DNA of 64,000 nucleotides from Streptomyces luomodiensis (GCF_031679605.1 NZ_CP117522.1:496001-560000); one strand, 5' to 3'; positions 1 to 8,481 are shown, numbered from the stretch's first letter. The notes: a model not told the origin generated them from the sequence alone. Translations and numbers: made by a program.

Positions 1-603
1 CGGCGCGGAGTCGTCGTCGGAACCGGCGGTGGCCGGCCGCGTCCGGTCGACGATGTGCGCGGCCCCCAGATCCCGCAGACGTGCGCCACGGGCCGGCGCC
101 GAGGTGACGGCCGTGACCTCGGCCCCGCGCGCACGAGCGATCTGGGTGGCGAGCACGCCGATCCCGCCGCCGGCGCCACGGACCAGCACACGGTCTCCGG
201 CCGTCGCTCCCACCCGGTGGAGGGCGATCTCGGCAACCATCGCGTTCACACCCGCCGCGACCGCGTCGACCGCGTCGATGCTCCCCGGAACCGTGAGCAC
301 CCGGTCGGCCTCGGTGACGACCTTCTCGGCGTAACCGCCGAAGGCGGGCAGGGCCAGCACCCGGCGCCCGACCAGCCCTTCGGGCACGTCCGGCCCGACC
401 GCCGCCACACGGCCGACGACTTCCAGGCCCGGCACCGAGCCCACACCGGGGAAGTAGGCGTACTCCCCCCGCCGGGCCATGACGTCCACGTACCCGGCGC
501 CGATCGCGTCGACGTCGACGAGCACCTGGCCACGGCCGGGAACCGGTTCCGGCGCGTCGACCACGGCGAGTTCCGCGGACGACCTGACAACAACGGCTTT
601 CAC
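1..603 (-). CDS. Zinc-type (MDR) quinone oxidoreductase, 3' part outside window
   Basis: NAD(P)H-dependent quinone reductase of the medium-chain dehydrogenase family. Reading leftward from a GTG at 603 gives 201 open codons starting MKAVVVRSS, with the GroES-like fold first and then the nucleotide-binding motif RGAGGGIG at about residue 150, followed by LATQIARARGAEV. No zinc-ligand cysteines are visible, as is usual for the quinone reductase branch. GAGGAG lies a few bases upstream of the GTG and supports this start. The gene runs off the left edge, so the C-terminal third is not seen. A palindromic site sits 24 bp upstream and suggests control by a TetR-type repressor. Confidence 0.85.
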   Translation of the reverse strand, partial: MKAVVVRSSAELAVVDAPEPVPGRGQVLVDVDAIGAGYVDVMARRGEYAYFPGVGSVPGLEVVGRVAAVGPDVPEGLVGRRVLALPAFGGYAEKVVTEADRVLTVPGSIDAVDAVAAGVNAMVAEIALHRVGATAGDRVLVRGAGGGIGVLATQIARARGAEVTAVTSAPARGARLRDLGAAHIVDRTRPATAGSDDDSAP

Positions 604-626
604 TGCGACTCCTCACGCATCCATTC

Positions 627-643
627 CGTTCCGGATCGGAACG
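627..643. promoter_or_regulatory. Palindromic operator CGTTCCG-GAT-CGGAACG
   Basis: Seven-base perfect arms CGTTCCG / CGGAACG around a 3-bp centre, 24 bp upstream of the quinone reductase GTG. The same half-site recurs as CGGAACG-G-CGTTCCG in front of the short-chain dehydrogenase at 34.5 kb. This form is typical of TetR-family operators in front of oxidoreductases. No cognate regulator gene lies beside it in the window. Confidence 0.5.
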
Positions 644-662
644 TTATGCTGGTATCCACCGA

Positions 663-873
663 GCGTCAAGGCCGTCGGCCGGCCGGTGGCCGCGCTGACG
701 GTCGTCGACGGCGGCGGCTACGCCGAGGTGGTGCGCACGTCCGCGGACCTGGTCGCGAGACGGGGCGTGCCCTGTGCCGCGCGGTGCGGGCCGTGGCGCG
801 GGGAACCCTGCGGGTGCGGGTCGAGGACGGACCTGCCGCTGGAGCGGGCCGCCGAGGCACACCGCCGCATCGA
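663..873 (+). pseudogene. Decayed quinone-oxidoreductase (MDR) remnant
   Basis: Two fragments of an MDR protein can be read on the plus strand. The first, about 663-765, reads GRPVAALTVVDGGGYAEVV, the conserved segment before the Rossmann fold. The second, about 791-873, reads GTLRVRVEDG in one frame and LPLERAAEAHRRIES in the next, the usual C-terminal end of such enzymes. The whole nucleotide-binding domain between them is missing and the second fragment carries a frameshift near 828. No start codon with a ribosome site is present. It is homologous to, but not a direct copy of, the gene at 1-603. It ends exactly where a pentanucleotide repeat begins. Confidence 0.6.
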
Positions 874-908
874 GTCGAGTCGAGTCGAGTCGGGTCGGGT
901 CGGGTCGG
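871..908. repeat. Pentanucleotide tract (CGAGT)4(CGGGT)3
   Basis: Four copies of CGAGT are followed by three of CGGGT and a partial unit, a simple-sequence tract that starts at the final codons of the MDR remnant. The 298 bp from here to the LuxR start hold no gene or clear regulatory motif that I could recognise. Confidence 0.85.
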
Positions 909-1206
909 ACCATCGGCACGCTGGTACTCGGCGTCGCGACACGGTGAGCGCATGGCGGGTGACCCGCTCTTTCCGGGTGGATCAGGAGCCGGGCGGCCGC
1001 GCCTCATCTGCGGCCGCCCCCGCCGTCGTGCCCGCTGCCGCCCCCGCCGTTGTGCCCGTGCACCGGCCGGCGGGGCCCGCCTTGGGCAGCCGCATAAGGC
1101 CCGCTGGAGTCCGTGGCGGGAAAGCCGAGGCGAGGAAGTCGGCGGCGGCCGAGGGGCGCGGGCGTCCGGCTTCCGGCCTGTGTCGAGCCTGGGTAACCTC
1201 GCGAGA

Positions 1207-4200
1207 ATGACCGGAGACTGGACCGCGGGAACGGCTCCGCCGCTGTACGGCCGGAGCAGCCAACGGCAAGCTGTGGCCGCACTGTTGGACCGGGTACGGG
1301 CGAGCGGGGCGGACCGGCCGCGGACCGGTCGGCCGGCCCCCGGGCGGGCGCCGGGAACGAACGGGCCGGACCGGCGGCGGGCGGACGTCCGCGTCCTGGT
1401 CGTGACCGGGGAGCGGGGCTGCGGCCGGACCGCCCTCCTCGAGCACGCGGCACTCCGCTTCGACGCGGGTCCTGTGCTCCGAGTGCCGGGCGGCGCACCG
1501 CGGCCCCACGGCCCGTACGGCATCCGGCAGGCCCTGTCCGAGGCGGCGGCGCGGGCCGGCTGCCCGTCCGCCGAGGGGCCGGACACCGCGACGGCGCCCG
1601 ACGCGCTGCTCCACATCCTGCGGGCCGCGGCCCGGCGGGCGCCGGTTCTGGTGTGTGCCGACGACGCGCACCTGTGGGACCCGGCGTCCCGCGCGGCACT
1701 CGGCCAGGTGGCGCGGCATCTGCACACCGCGGGCCCGGTGGGGCTGATCCTGGCGGTGGCCGGACCGCGCTCGGTGGACCGCGACCTGACCGGGCTGCCG
1801 GTGGTGCACGTGGGCCCGCTGTCCCGGGCCCGGTCCGCCGCGCTGCTGTACGACCTCGTCGGCCCGTCGGTGGACCCGGCCGTCCGTGACGCGCTGCTGG
1901 AGGAGGCCGAGGGGAATCCGGCCCTGCTGACCGCCCTGGCCCGTCGTCTGTCCGCCGCCGAGCTGTGCGGGCGCCGCCCGCTGCCGCGGCCGTTGGCGGA
2001 CGCGGATCTGCTGGCCTCGATGGTCGGGGGCATCCCGGGCGGGTCGGCTCCCGGTGCCGACGCCCTTCAGCTGACCGTGGCGGCGGCGCTGCGCGAGCCG
2101 GAGCAGCCCGACGCCGATGCCGATGTCGTGCTGCGGGCCGTGGCACGGCTGCGGGGCGGCGCGGACATCGGGCCCCCGCCCCAGACGCTGCTGTGGGCGG
2201 ACGGCCGGGTCCGGTTCGCCGACACGCTGACCCGCAGGGCCGTGTACGCGGCGGCGGACCCGGAGCGGCGCCGCGCCGCCCACCGGGCCTTGGCCGCTGT
2301 GCTGGCGGGCGACGGCCGCCGGCTGCTCGGGCTGCTGCACCGCGCCTGGTCCGCGACCGGTCCCGCGCCCCGGACGGCGACCGCGTTGGCGGACGCCGCC
2401 GAGGCGGGGGTGTCCGGCCCGCATCGGCTGCGTTCGGCGGCGTACGCCAGGGCCGCCGAGCTGACGACGGACGAGCGGACCAGGGCGGAGAGATACACGG
2501 CCGCCGCCGAGCAGGCGTCCTGCGCGGGCCGTCCGCACCAGGCCCTGCGGCTGGTCGCGGCGGCCCGCGGCGGTGCGGCGCCGGCCGCGGTGCACGGCCG
2601 CGCGGAACTGGTCCGGGGGGCCACGCTGCTGCGCGACGGTCCCGTGGCCGATGCCCGCGAGTCCTTCCTGCTGGCCGCTTCCCTGCTCGACGCCGACCTG
2701 CCCGCCCTGGCCACGGCCGCCGTGCTGGCCGCCGCCGACGCCGCGTGGGCGGCCGGCGATGTGACGGGCTGCCGGCGCGTACTCGACTCGGCGGTCTCCG
2801 CGCGGGTGCGTGCGCCGGGGCGACGTGATCCGGACGACGGCCACCGGGCGGTGCCCCGCGACACAGCGGTGCCCCGCGCTACGGTGCCCCGCCCTACGGT
2901 GTTCTGTGATGCAGCGCGGGACGACCCGGCACCCGGCGCCGGGCCCCGCCCGAGAAGCGTGCGCGCGCCAGGAGGCCACGGGAGCCACATGGCGGAACCG
3001 ACCGCACCTCACCGGGACCCGGTGCACGACTACCGTCTCGGCATGCGGGCCGCCCTCGACGGACACTTCGACCGCGCCGCGCCCTCGCTGACCCGCGTAC
3101 TGGAGAGCGCCGCCGGACCGGCCCACGACCCCGTGAGCCCGCTGCGCGCGGCGGCGGCCGCCCTGCTGCTGGGCGAGGTGGACGAGGCCGGCCGGGCCGC
3201 CACCAGGGCGCTGGTGGCCGCGCGGGCCCGGGGCCACGCCGCGATGGTGCCGCAGGCGCTGGAGTACCTGGCCTACGCCGAGTTGCGGGCGGGGCGGCAC
3301 GCACAGGCCCGCGCGCACGCCGAGGAGGGGCTCCGGGCGGCGGAGCGGACCGAACAGCGCAATGCGGCGGCCCACCATCACGCGGTGCTGGCCCTGGCCG
3401 CCTCCATCGAGGGGGAAGAGGCGGCCGTCTCGCACCATGTGCGGGCGGCGCTGGCCACGGCCCGGCGCCACGGGCTGGCGCAGGCGGCCACCCTCGCCCA
3501 GTGGGCGGCGGCCCGCGCCGACCTGGGACGCGGCCGTCCGCTGGAGGCCGCCGACCGGCTCGGGCCCCTGGTGCGGCCGGGGCCCCGGCGCGGGCACTTC
3601 GCGGTGTGGATGCTGGCCGTGCCCTGCTTCGTCGAGGCGGCGGCGCTCGCCGGGCGGCCGGAGCAGGCCAGGGCGGTGGTGGAGGACTTCGCCCGGTGGG
3701 CGGCGTGTGGCGCGGACCCGCAGGCCCCCGCCCAACTGCTGCGCTGCCGCGCGCTCCTGGCCCCCGTGGACCGTGCGGACAGCCTGTACCTGACCGCTCT
3801 GGCGCTGCACGACGAGGCGGGCGGCGAGTTCGAGGCGGGCCGCACCGAGCTGAGTTACGGCAAGTGGCTGCGCCGGCGCCGCAGGCCGCGCGAAGCGCGC
3901 ACCAGGCTCGGGTCGGCGCTGGTGGCCTTCGAGCGCTGCGGTGCCCGTGCGTGGGCGGACCAGACGGAGGCGGAGTTGCGGGCGAACGGGGCGGCCGCGA
4001 AGGGAGTGACCGCGAGGGGGACGGCCGGCGCCGGAGCGGGCGCGTGCCCGGAGCTGGCGGGCCTGACGCCGCAACAGCTGCGCATCGTCCGGTACGTGGC
4101 CGAGGGTGCCACCAACCGCGAGGTCGCCCGGAGCATGTCCGTCAGCCCCCGCACCGTCGACTACCACCTGCGCAACGTCTTCGCCACGCTCGGGATCCGC

Positions 4201-4260
4201 TCCCGGGTGGAGCTCGCCCTCTTGGTCGAGCAGGCCGAGAAGACCGGTGCACCGCTCTAG
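1207..4260 (+). CDS. LuxR-family ATP-binding (LAL/MalT-type) transcriptional regulator, 1017 aa
   Basis: Large signal-responsive activator. A Walker A motif GERGCGRT is at residues 68-75 and a Walker B-like VLVCADDAHLWD near 146-157. A long TPR-like alanine/arginine-rich helical region fills the middle, and a GerE/LuxR helix-turn-helix closes the protein (LTPQQLRIVRYVAEGATNRE through SVSPRTVDYHLRNVF, about residues 955-1005). The ATG at 1207 is chosen because homologous sequence (LYGRSSQRQAVAALL) starts just after it; the open frame extends further upstream but without family signal. An odd linker near 2815-3000 is rich in repeated GTGCCCCGC units and encodes a P/R/V-rich insert in mid-protein. 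It is upstream of and co-directional with the crotonase operon, which it may control; that is inference. Confidence 0.9.
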   Translation: MTGDWTAGTAPPLYGRSSQRQAVAALLDRVRASGADRPRTGRPAPGRAPGTNGPDRRRADVRVLVVTGERGCGRTALLEHAALRFDAGPVLRVPGGAPRPHGPYGIRQALSEAAARAGCPSAEGPDTATAPDALLHILRAAARRAPVLVCADDAHLWDPASRAALGQVARHLHTAGPVGLILAVAGPRSVDRDLTGLPVVHVGPLSRARSAALLYDLVGPSVDPAVRDALLEEAEGNPALLTALARRLSAAELCGRRPLPRPLADADLLASMVGGIPGGSAPGADALQLTVAAALREPEQPDADADVVLRAVARLRGGADIGPPPQTLLWADGRVRFADTLTRRAVYAAADPERRRAAHRALAAVLAGDGRRLLGLLHRAWSATGPAPRTATALADAAEAGVSGPHRLRSAAYARAAELTTDERTRAERYTAAAEQASCAGRPHQALRLVAAARGGAAPAAVHGRAELVRGATLLRDGPVADARESFLLAASLLDADLPALATAAVLAAADAAWAAGDVTGCRRVLDSAVSARVRAPGRRDPDDGHRAVPRDTAVPRATVPRPTVFCDAARDDPAPGAGPRPRSVRAPGGHGSHMAEPTAPHRDPVHDYRLGMRAALDGHFDRAAPSLTRVLESAAGPAHDPVSPLRAAAAALLLGEVDEAGRAATRALVAARARGHAAMVPQALEYLAYAELRAGRHAQARAHAEEGLRAAERTEQRNAAAHHHAVLALAASIEGEEAAVSHHVRAALATARRHGLAQAATLAQWAAARADLGRGRPLEAADRLGPLVRPGPRRGHFAVWMLAVPCFVEAAALAGRPEQARAVVEDFARWAACGADPQAPAQLLRCRALLAPVDRADSLYLTALALHDEAGGEFEAGRTELSYGKWLRRRRRPREARTRLGSALVAFERCGARAWADQTEAELRANGAAAKGVTARGTAGAGAGACPELAGLTPQQLRIVRYVAEGATNREVARSMSVSPRTVDYHLRNVFATLGIRSRVELALLVEQAEKTGAPL

Positions 4261-4438
4261 GGACCGACCGGACGGTATGCCATGCTTCGGTGCGGGGCCA
4301 GTGGGGTGAGGCATCTGGACGGGGTCACCGCCGTGGTGCGGCTCGCCCCCGCCCGGCCTCAGGGAGCACCCGACGCGTATCCTCGCCGGGCCGCCGAACC
4401 GACCACGAGCCCCACAACACCTCTGGAGTAGCTTCCCG

Positions 4439-5218
4439 ATGGCAGATCATCCGCCTGCCGAGCACCTGCGTCTGGACATCGCCGACCACGTCGCGACCCT
4501 GACCATCGACCGGCCCGCCAAGCGCAACGCCATGACCTTGGGCATGTGGTCGTCCTTCCCCCCGCTGCTGCGGAAGGCCGCCGATGACGAGCGCGTCAAG
4601 GTCCTGATCGTGCGCGGCACACCGCACTTCTCCGCCGGCGCCGACATCGGCGAGTTCGGCACCGTCCGCAGCGGGGCAGCGGGCGGACGCCACTACAACG
4701 AGGTGGTGGACGCGGCGGAGACCGCGCTCGCCTCGTTCCCCAAGCCCACCATCGCCGCCGTGAGCGGGTACTGCATCGGCGGCGGCTGCGAACTGGCCAT
4801 CGCCTGCGACCTGCGGATCGCCGCCCGGGACGCCCGGCTGGCCATCACACCGGCCAAGGTGGGACTCGTCTACACCCACCAGTCCACCAAGGCGCTGGCC
4901 CAGCTGGTCGGACCGGCCTGGGCCAAGCAGATCCTGTTCACCGGCGAGCAGCTCGACGCGGCGCAGGCCCTGCGCATCGGCCTGGTCAACGAGGTCGTCG
5001 ACGATCTCGACGCCCGGGTCGGCGAGCTCGCCCGCACGATCGCCGGCCGCGCCCAGCTCACCGTGCGCGCCGCCAAGACCATCCTGCGCCGCATCCAGGA
5101 CGGCGCCGACACCGAGGACGAGGCCGTACGCGCCCTGTACGACGCCGGTTACGAGAGCGCCGACTACGCGGAGGGCGTCGCGGCCTTCGCCGCCAAGCGG
5201 CAGCCCCGGTTCTCCTGA
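4439..5218 (+). CDS. Enoyl-CoA hydratase/isomerase (crotonase) family protein, 259 aa
   Basis: Acts on acyl-CoA thioesters. The oxyanion-hole segments are clear: HFSAGADI at 63-70 and GYCIGGGCEL at 110-119. The first acid, Glu118, is present. At the position of the second catalytic Glu of classical hydratases the protein reads ITPAKVGL (Ala139), so simple 2-enoyl-CoA hydration is less certain and an isomerase, lyase or other crotonase reaction is possible. TGGAG lies 8 bp upstream of the ATG. It is the first gene of an apparent operon with an alcohol dehydrogenase and a hot-dog thioesterase, which suggests conversion and release of a CoA-bound acid. Confidence 0.88.
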   Translation: MADHPPAEHLRLDIADHVATLTIDRPAKRNAMTLGMWSSFPPLLRKAADDERVKVLIVRGTPHFSAGADIGEFGTVRSGAAGGRHYNEVVDAAETALASFPKPTIAAVSGYCIGGGCELAIACDLRIAARDARLAITPAKVGLVYTHQSTKALAQLVGPAWAKQILFTGEQLDAAQALRIGLVNEVVDDLDARVGELARTIAGRAQLTVRAAKTILRRIQDGADTEDEAVRALYDAGYESADYAEGVAAFAAKRQPRFS

Positions 5219-5237
5219 CCCTCCTGACCCTCCTGAG

Positions 5238-5267
5238 CCGGATCCCGCCGGTACCGGATCCCGCCGG
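5238..5267. repeat. Short direct repeat CCGGATCCCGCCGG x2
   Basis: Two 14-bp copies, 16 bp apart start to start, in the 103-bp gap between the crotonase and alcohol dehydrogenase genes, just after a small CTCCTGACC duplication at the crotonase stop. No function is evident. Confidence 0.6.
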
Positions 5268-5321
5268 GGCCGAAGGCCGCCAGTAACCCACTCCCGCCCA
5301 GCACGCACCCCTGGAGCAGCG

Positions 5322-6443
5322 ATGAAGATCACCGGAGCAGTCCTGGAGGACATCGGGCGCCCCGCGCCCTACCAGCGCTCCCGTCCCCTGTCCATCAGCG
5401 AGCTGGACCTCGCCGCGCCCGGCCCGCAGGAAGTCCTCGTCCGTGTCGAGGCCGCCGGCCTGTGCCACTCCGACCTGTCGGTCGTCGACGGCAACCGGGT
5501 CCGCCCCACCCCCATGCTCCTGGGGCACGAGTCCGCGGGCATCGTCGAGGAGGTCGGCAGCGCCGTTACCGATCTCGCGCCGGGGCGGCGCGTCACCATG
5601 ACGTTCCTGCCGCGGTGCGGTCACTGCGCGGCGTGCGCCACGGGCGGCCTCATCCCCTGCCAGCCGGGCTCCGTCGCCAACAACGCGGGCACGCTGCTCG
5701 CCGGTGAGGTACGGCTGCGCCGCGGCGACGAGAAGGTGCTGCATCACCTCGGTGTCTCCGGTTTCGCCACGCACACCGTCGTGGACCGCCGCTCGGTGGT
5801 CCCGGTCGACGCCGATATCCCCCCGGAGGTCGCCGCCGTCCTGGGGTGCGCGGTACTCACCGGCGGTGGCGCGGTGGTCAACGCGGGCAAGCCACGGCCC
5901 GGTGACACCGTGGTGATCGTCGGCTTGGGCGGAGTCGGCATGGCGGCCCTGCTCACGGCCCTGAGCGAGCCCGAGGTGACCGTGATCGCCGTCGACAGCC
6001 TCCGGGCCAAGCTGGACCGCGCGCTGGAGCTGGGCGCACAGGCCGCGCTCACCCCCGCCGAGGCGCTGGAATCCGGGGTGCGAGGCGCCGTCGTGATCGA
6101 GGCGGCGGGCAACGCGCGCGCCTTCGAATCCGCCGTGGAACTGACCGCTCCGGGCGGCCGCACCGTCACGGTGGGCCTGCCCTCCCCTGACGCCCGCTCC
6201 GCCATCTCCCCGCTCGGCCTCGTCGCCGAAGGCCGCTCCATCATCGGCAGCTACCTGGGATCCGCCGTTCCCGCCCGCGACATCCCCGTCTTCATCGAAC
6301 GATGGCGCACCGGCCGCCTCCCGGTGGAGGAACTGATCTCCTCCCGCATCCGCCTCGAGGAGATCAACGAGGGCCTGGACGAGCTCGCGGCAGGGCGCGC
6401 GGTGCGCCAGGTGATCACCTTCGACGGCGGGGGAACCCGGTGA
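5322..6443 (+). CDS. Zinc-dependent alcohol dehydrogenase, class III-like, 373 aa
   Basis: NAD(P)-dependent oxidation or reduction of an alcohol/aldehyde. Catalytic zinc ligands are visible as Cys48-His49 (GLCHSD), the GHE at 68-70 and Cys176. The structural zinc site is C99/C102/C105/C113 (CGHCAACATGGLIPC), and the nucleotide-binding motif is GLGGVG at 201-206. Length and domain order match the benzyl-alcohol / S-(hydroxymethyl)glutathione-type branch. GGAGCAGCG precedes the ATG. The TGA overlaps the GTG of the next gene, so translation is probably coupled. The substrate cannot be told from sequence; the neighbouring CoA enzymes suggest an acid/aldehyde pathway. Confidence 0.9.
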   Translation: MKITGAVLEDIGRPAPYQRSRPLSISELDLAAPGPQEVLVRVEAAGLCHSDLSVVDGNRVRPTPMLLGHESAGIVEEVGSAVTDLAPGRRVTMTFLPRCGHCAACATGGLIPCQPGSVANNAGTLLAGEVRLRRGDEKVLHHLGVSGFATHTVVDRRSVVPVDADIPPEVAAVLGCAVLTGGGAVVNAGKPRPGDTVVIVGLGGVGMAALLTALSEPEVTVIAVDSLRAKLDRALELGAQAALTPAEALESGVRGAVVIEAAGNARAFESAVELTAPGGRTVTVGLPSPDARSAISPLGLVAEGRSIIGSYLGSAVPARDIPVFIERWRTGRLPVEELISSRIRLEEINEGLDELAAGRAVRQVITFDGGGTR

Positions 6444-6943
6444 GCCGGCCTCCCGCGGACCGCGATCCGCTTCCCGGACACTTCGCCGCCACCCGTGTCT
6501 TCCCGACGCGATGGGCCGACAACGACATGTACGGCCACATGAACAACGCGGTCTACTACCAGCTGTTCGACACCATGATCAACGGATGGCTGGCCACACA
6601 TGCCGCCGTCGATCCCATGGGGAGCACGGCGCTCAATCTCGTGGTCGAGTCCGGCTGCCGGTTCTTCTCCGAGGTCGGTTTCCCCGACGATGTCCTGGTC
6701 GGCCTGAACGTCGCCCGGCTGGGCAACAGCAGCGTCACCTACGCGCTCGGCCTCTTCTCACTCCCCCGCCGCCCCGGCACCGGCGCCGGTTCCGATACCG
6801 ACGCCGACGCCGATGCCCCGACGCTCGCGGCACTGGGGAACTGGGTGCACGTCTACGTCGATGCCAAGACCCGCCGGCCGACGCCGATCCCGGCCTCGGT
6901 CAGGGCCGCACTCACCCCCCTGGTCAGGGAGCCGCGCCCCTGA
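6440..6943 (+). CDS. Acyl-CoA thioesterase, 4HBT hot-dog fold, 167 aa
   Basis: Hydrolyses an acyl-CoA thioester. The family signature RWADNDMYGHMNN is at residues 24-36, followed by a helix (YYQLFDTMINGWL) and the strand-rich hot-dog core. A Gly/Asp-rich insert (GTGAGSDTDADADA) at about 115-130 is unusual for the family and looks like a surface loop. The GTG start overlaps the TGA of the dehydrogenase, so it belongs to the same operon. The last 20 bp overlap the 3' end of the convergent XRE gene. Confidence 0.88.
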   Translation: MSRPPADRDPLPGHFAATRVFPTRWADNDMYGHMNNAVYYQLFDTMINGWLATHAAVDPMGSTALNLVVESGCRFFSEVGFPDDVLVGLNVARLGNSSVTYALGLFSLPRRPGTGAGSDTDADADAPTLAALGNWVHVYVDAKTRRPTPIPASVRAALTPLVREPRP

Positions 6944-7583
6944 GCGCCGGTCTCGGGGCAGCGTCCCGGCCCCCGCCGGAGGCGCCCGTGGCCCATCGGC
7001 GGTAGGCGGCGGCCCGGTCCCAGGCGTCCTCCCAGACACCGCTGGGCGCGCGGGAGACGCCGCATGCCGCCACGAAGTGGAGCAGCAGTGTCTTCGAGGG
7101 CATCCGCTCACCGCGGAGGACCGCCCCGACGGTGCTGTGCGGCAGGAGGGTCACTCCGTACGAGGTGGCCCGGTCCTCCAGCTCCCGCAGGGAAGGGCCG
7201 CCGGCCTCGAGCCGCATGGCCCGCATCGCCTGGAGCAGCTGGGCCGGGGTGTGGATGAACTCCGGCCCGAGGACCGGCTCGCGGCCACTGCTGGGCGCGG
7301 CGGAGTGGACGGAGTGGTGCTGCTCGGCGGCAGCGGTCCACATCCGTCGGGCCTGTGCCAGATCGCCGCCGCAGGCGGTGACGAAGGCCGCGACGACGGG
7401 CCAGCGCGGCACCGTGGTGCCGCGGGCAGCCCGCCAGAGCGTGGCCGGCGCGAAGCCGGCCGAGGGTGTTTCACGCGCCATCCGCTGGTAGGTCAGTCCC
7501 GCCTGCCGGCGCAGTGACCGCAGCCACTGCGCCAGCTCGACGGCGGGATCGGCCTCCGCGTGGGCGCCTGGGGTGCGCCCCAT
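6924..7583 (-). CDS. XRE-type helix-turn-helix regulator, 219 aa
   Basis: Putative DNA-binding protein. The N-terminal region (LAQWLRSLRRQAGLTYQRMA, then APATLWRAARGTTVPRW) fits an XRE/Cro helix-turn-helix. A second, similar segment follows (LRELEDRATSYGVTLLPHST, VGAVLRGERMPSK), so two helix-turn-helix units seem to be arranged in tandem; this form is common in Streptomyces. No ligand or catalytic domain is seen. It lies 13 bp downstream of a small membrane-protein gene on the same strand, so the two are probably co-transcribed. Its 3' end overlaps the thioesterase gene. Confidence 0.75.
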   Translation of the reverse strand: MGRTPGAHAEADPAVELAQWLRSLRRQAGLTYQRMARETPSAGFAPATLWRAARGTTVPRWPVVAAFVTACGGDLAQARRMWTAAAEQHHSVHSAAPSSGREPVLGPEFIHTPAQLLQAMRAMRLEAGGPSLRELEDRATSYGVTLLPHSTVGAVLRGERMPSKTLLLHFVAACGVSRAPSGVWEDAWDRAAAYRRWATGASGGGRDAAPRPALRGAAP

Positions 7584-7595
7584 CCCGGTGCTCCT

Positions 7596-7838
7596 CTACC
7601 GCATCCGGGAACGGGGGGCGACGGCCGCGATCGTACGGCGCAGGAGCTCCACCCCGAGGAGACCGCCGGCGGTGAGGGTGGTGAGGACCGTCTCCAGTGT
7701 CATCCCGCAGGACACCAGGGCGCCGGTGAGGAGCACGACCACGATCACGACGGTCACGGCAGGGGCCGGCAGCGCTATGCCGCCGGCCCGGCCGGGACCC
7801 TCCACACACGGCGTGTGCGCGGCAACCACGTTGTTCAA
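7596..7838 (-). CDS. Small predicted membrane protein, 80 aa
   Basis: One strong transmembrane helix (VTVVIVVVLLTGALVSCG) at about residues 28-46 and a weaker hydrophobic stretch near 52-63, with a basic C-terminus. The TTG start is favoured because GGGAGAAG lies just upstream. No family recognised. Its position directly ahead of the XRE gene suggests a two-gene unit in which a membrane protein accompanies a regulator; this is inference. Confidence 0.5.
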   Translation of the reverse strand: MNNVVAAHTPCVEGPGRAGGIALPAPAVTVVIVVVLLTGALVSCGMTLETVLTTLTAGGLLGVELLRRTIAAVAPRSRMR

Positions 7839-8171
7839 TTCTTCTCCCTCGGCTCGTTGCCACTCGACTCGGTCCCGGTACGCGATTCACCGCGTTGCAG
7901 CGCGGCGAACGCAGGACCTCAGCGAAATGGTCGACTGTCCGGGGACGGGGCAGCAAGGCGTCAACGGCCCGTCATTTCACCTTGTCCCACCGCACGTTGA
8001 AACGAGACCAGCCGAACGATCCAGGTCGCCGGGGGCCGGTGGGCGTCGGCGCGGAGCTCGGCCTCCGGGTCTGTCCGAGGTAGCGGCCGCGATCGACGTT
8101 GCGCGACGCCACCCTCACCTGCTTACTTGTACTCGTTACCGAATGCGCGCCGATGCGAAGGGGAGGTGGAG

Positions 8172-8243
8172 ATGACCCTGGCGCTCTACGGGGGAAGGCC
8201 AGCATGCCTATGCTCGCACCACCCCGCTCTTGTGTGCCTATGA
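8172..8243 (+). CDS. Possible 23-aa leader/small ORF
   Basis: An ATG preceded by a strong purine-rich ribosome site (AGGGGAGGTGGAG) opens a 23-codon frame ending in TGA. It sits in the 810-bp gap between the small membrane-protein gene and gntR (7839-8648), which otherwise holds only a strong hairpin and operator candidates. The peptide (MTLALYGGRPAC...) resembles nothing I know; it may be a leader peptide, a remnant or chance. Confidence 0.2.
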   Translation: MTLALYGGRPACLCSHHPALVCL

Positions 8244-8370
8244 GGTCCCGTCCACGCATACGCGTGTGACGCCCGAGGGCCCGCACCTCTCACACCAGGC
8301 TTCCCCGGCCGTTGCCACTCGACGCAACAGGGGAATTCGGTCGTCGGCTGTTGCAGCGGCGGCGACCTTC

Positions 8371-8405
8371 GGTGTGGCCGTCCGCTGATCGCGGGCGGCC
8401 ACACC
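8371..8405. terminator. Strong hairpin, orphan
   Basis: GGTGTGGCCG and CGGCCACACC form perfect 10-bp outer arms, extended inward by CCGC/GCGG around a TGATC loop. It is the most stable simple stem in the gap, but no annotated gene ends near it on either strand. It may terminate a short RNA or leader transcript beginning around 8.1 kb. Confidence 0.5.
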
Positions 8406-8446
8406 ACAGCTCACCGAGCCGTATGTACTCAGACCCGTTCCGGGAA

Positions 8447-8461
8447 GATTGTTAGACAATC
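8447..8461. promoter_or_regulatory. GntR-type operator GATTGT-TAG-ACAATC
   Basis: Perfect 6-bp arms around a 3-bp spacer, about 190 bp upstream of gntR. The flanks also match the site at 23560: AGATTGTTAGACAATCGG here against AGATTGTCTGACAAGCGG there. A shared operator for FCD-type GntR proteins (ATTG-NNN-GACAA) is the simplest reading. Confidence 0.65.
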
Positions 8462-8481
8462 GGTGGGAGGGTGTGCCCACA

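Noticed and set aside
982..4314. 1110-codon open frame on the minus strand opposite the LAL regulator gene
   Set aside because: Composition is Arg/Pro/Gly-rich without any family motif, it lacks a ribosome site, and it is fully antisense to a gene with clear Walker and LuxR motifs; a high-GC shadow.
4439..6943. Feruloyl-CoA hydratase/vanillin pathway as the role of the crotonase-ADH-thioesterase operon
   Set aside because: It would connect neatly to vdcBCD, but no feruloyl-CoA synthetase or vanillin dehydrogenase is present and the crotonase lacks specific markers.
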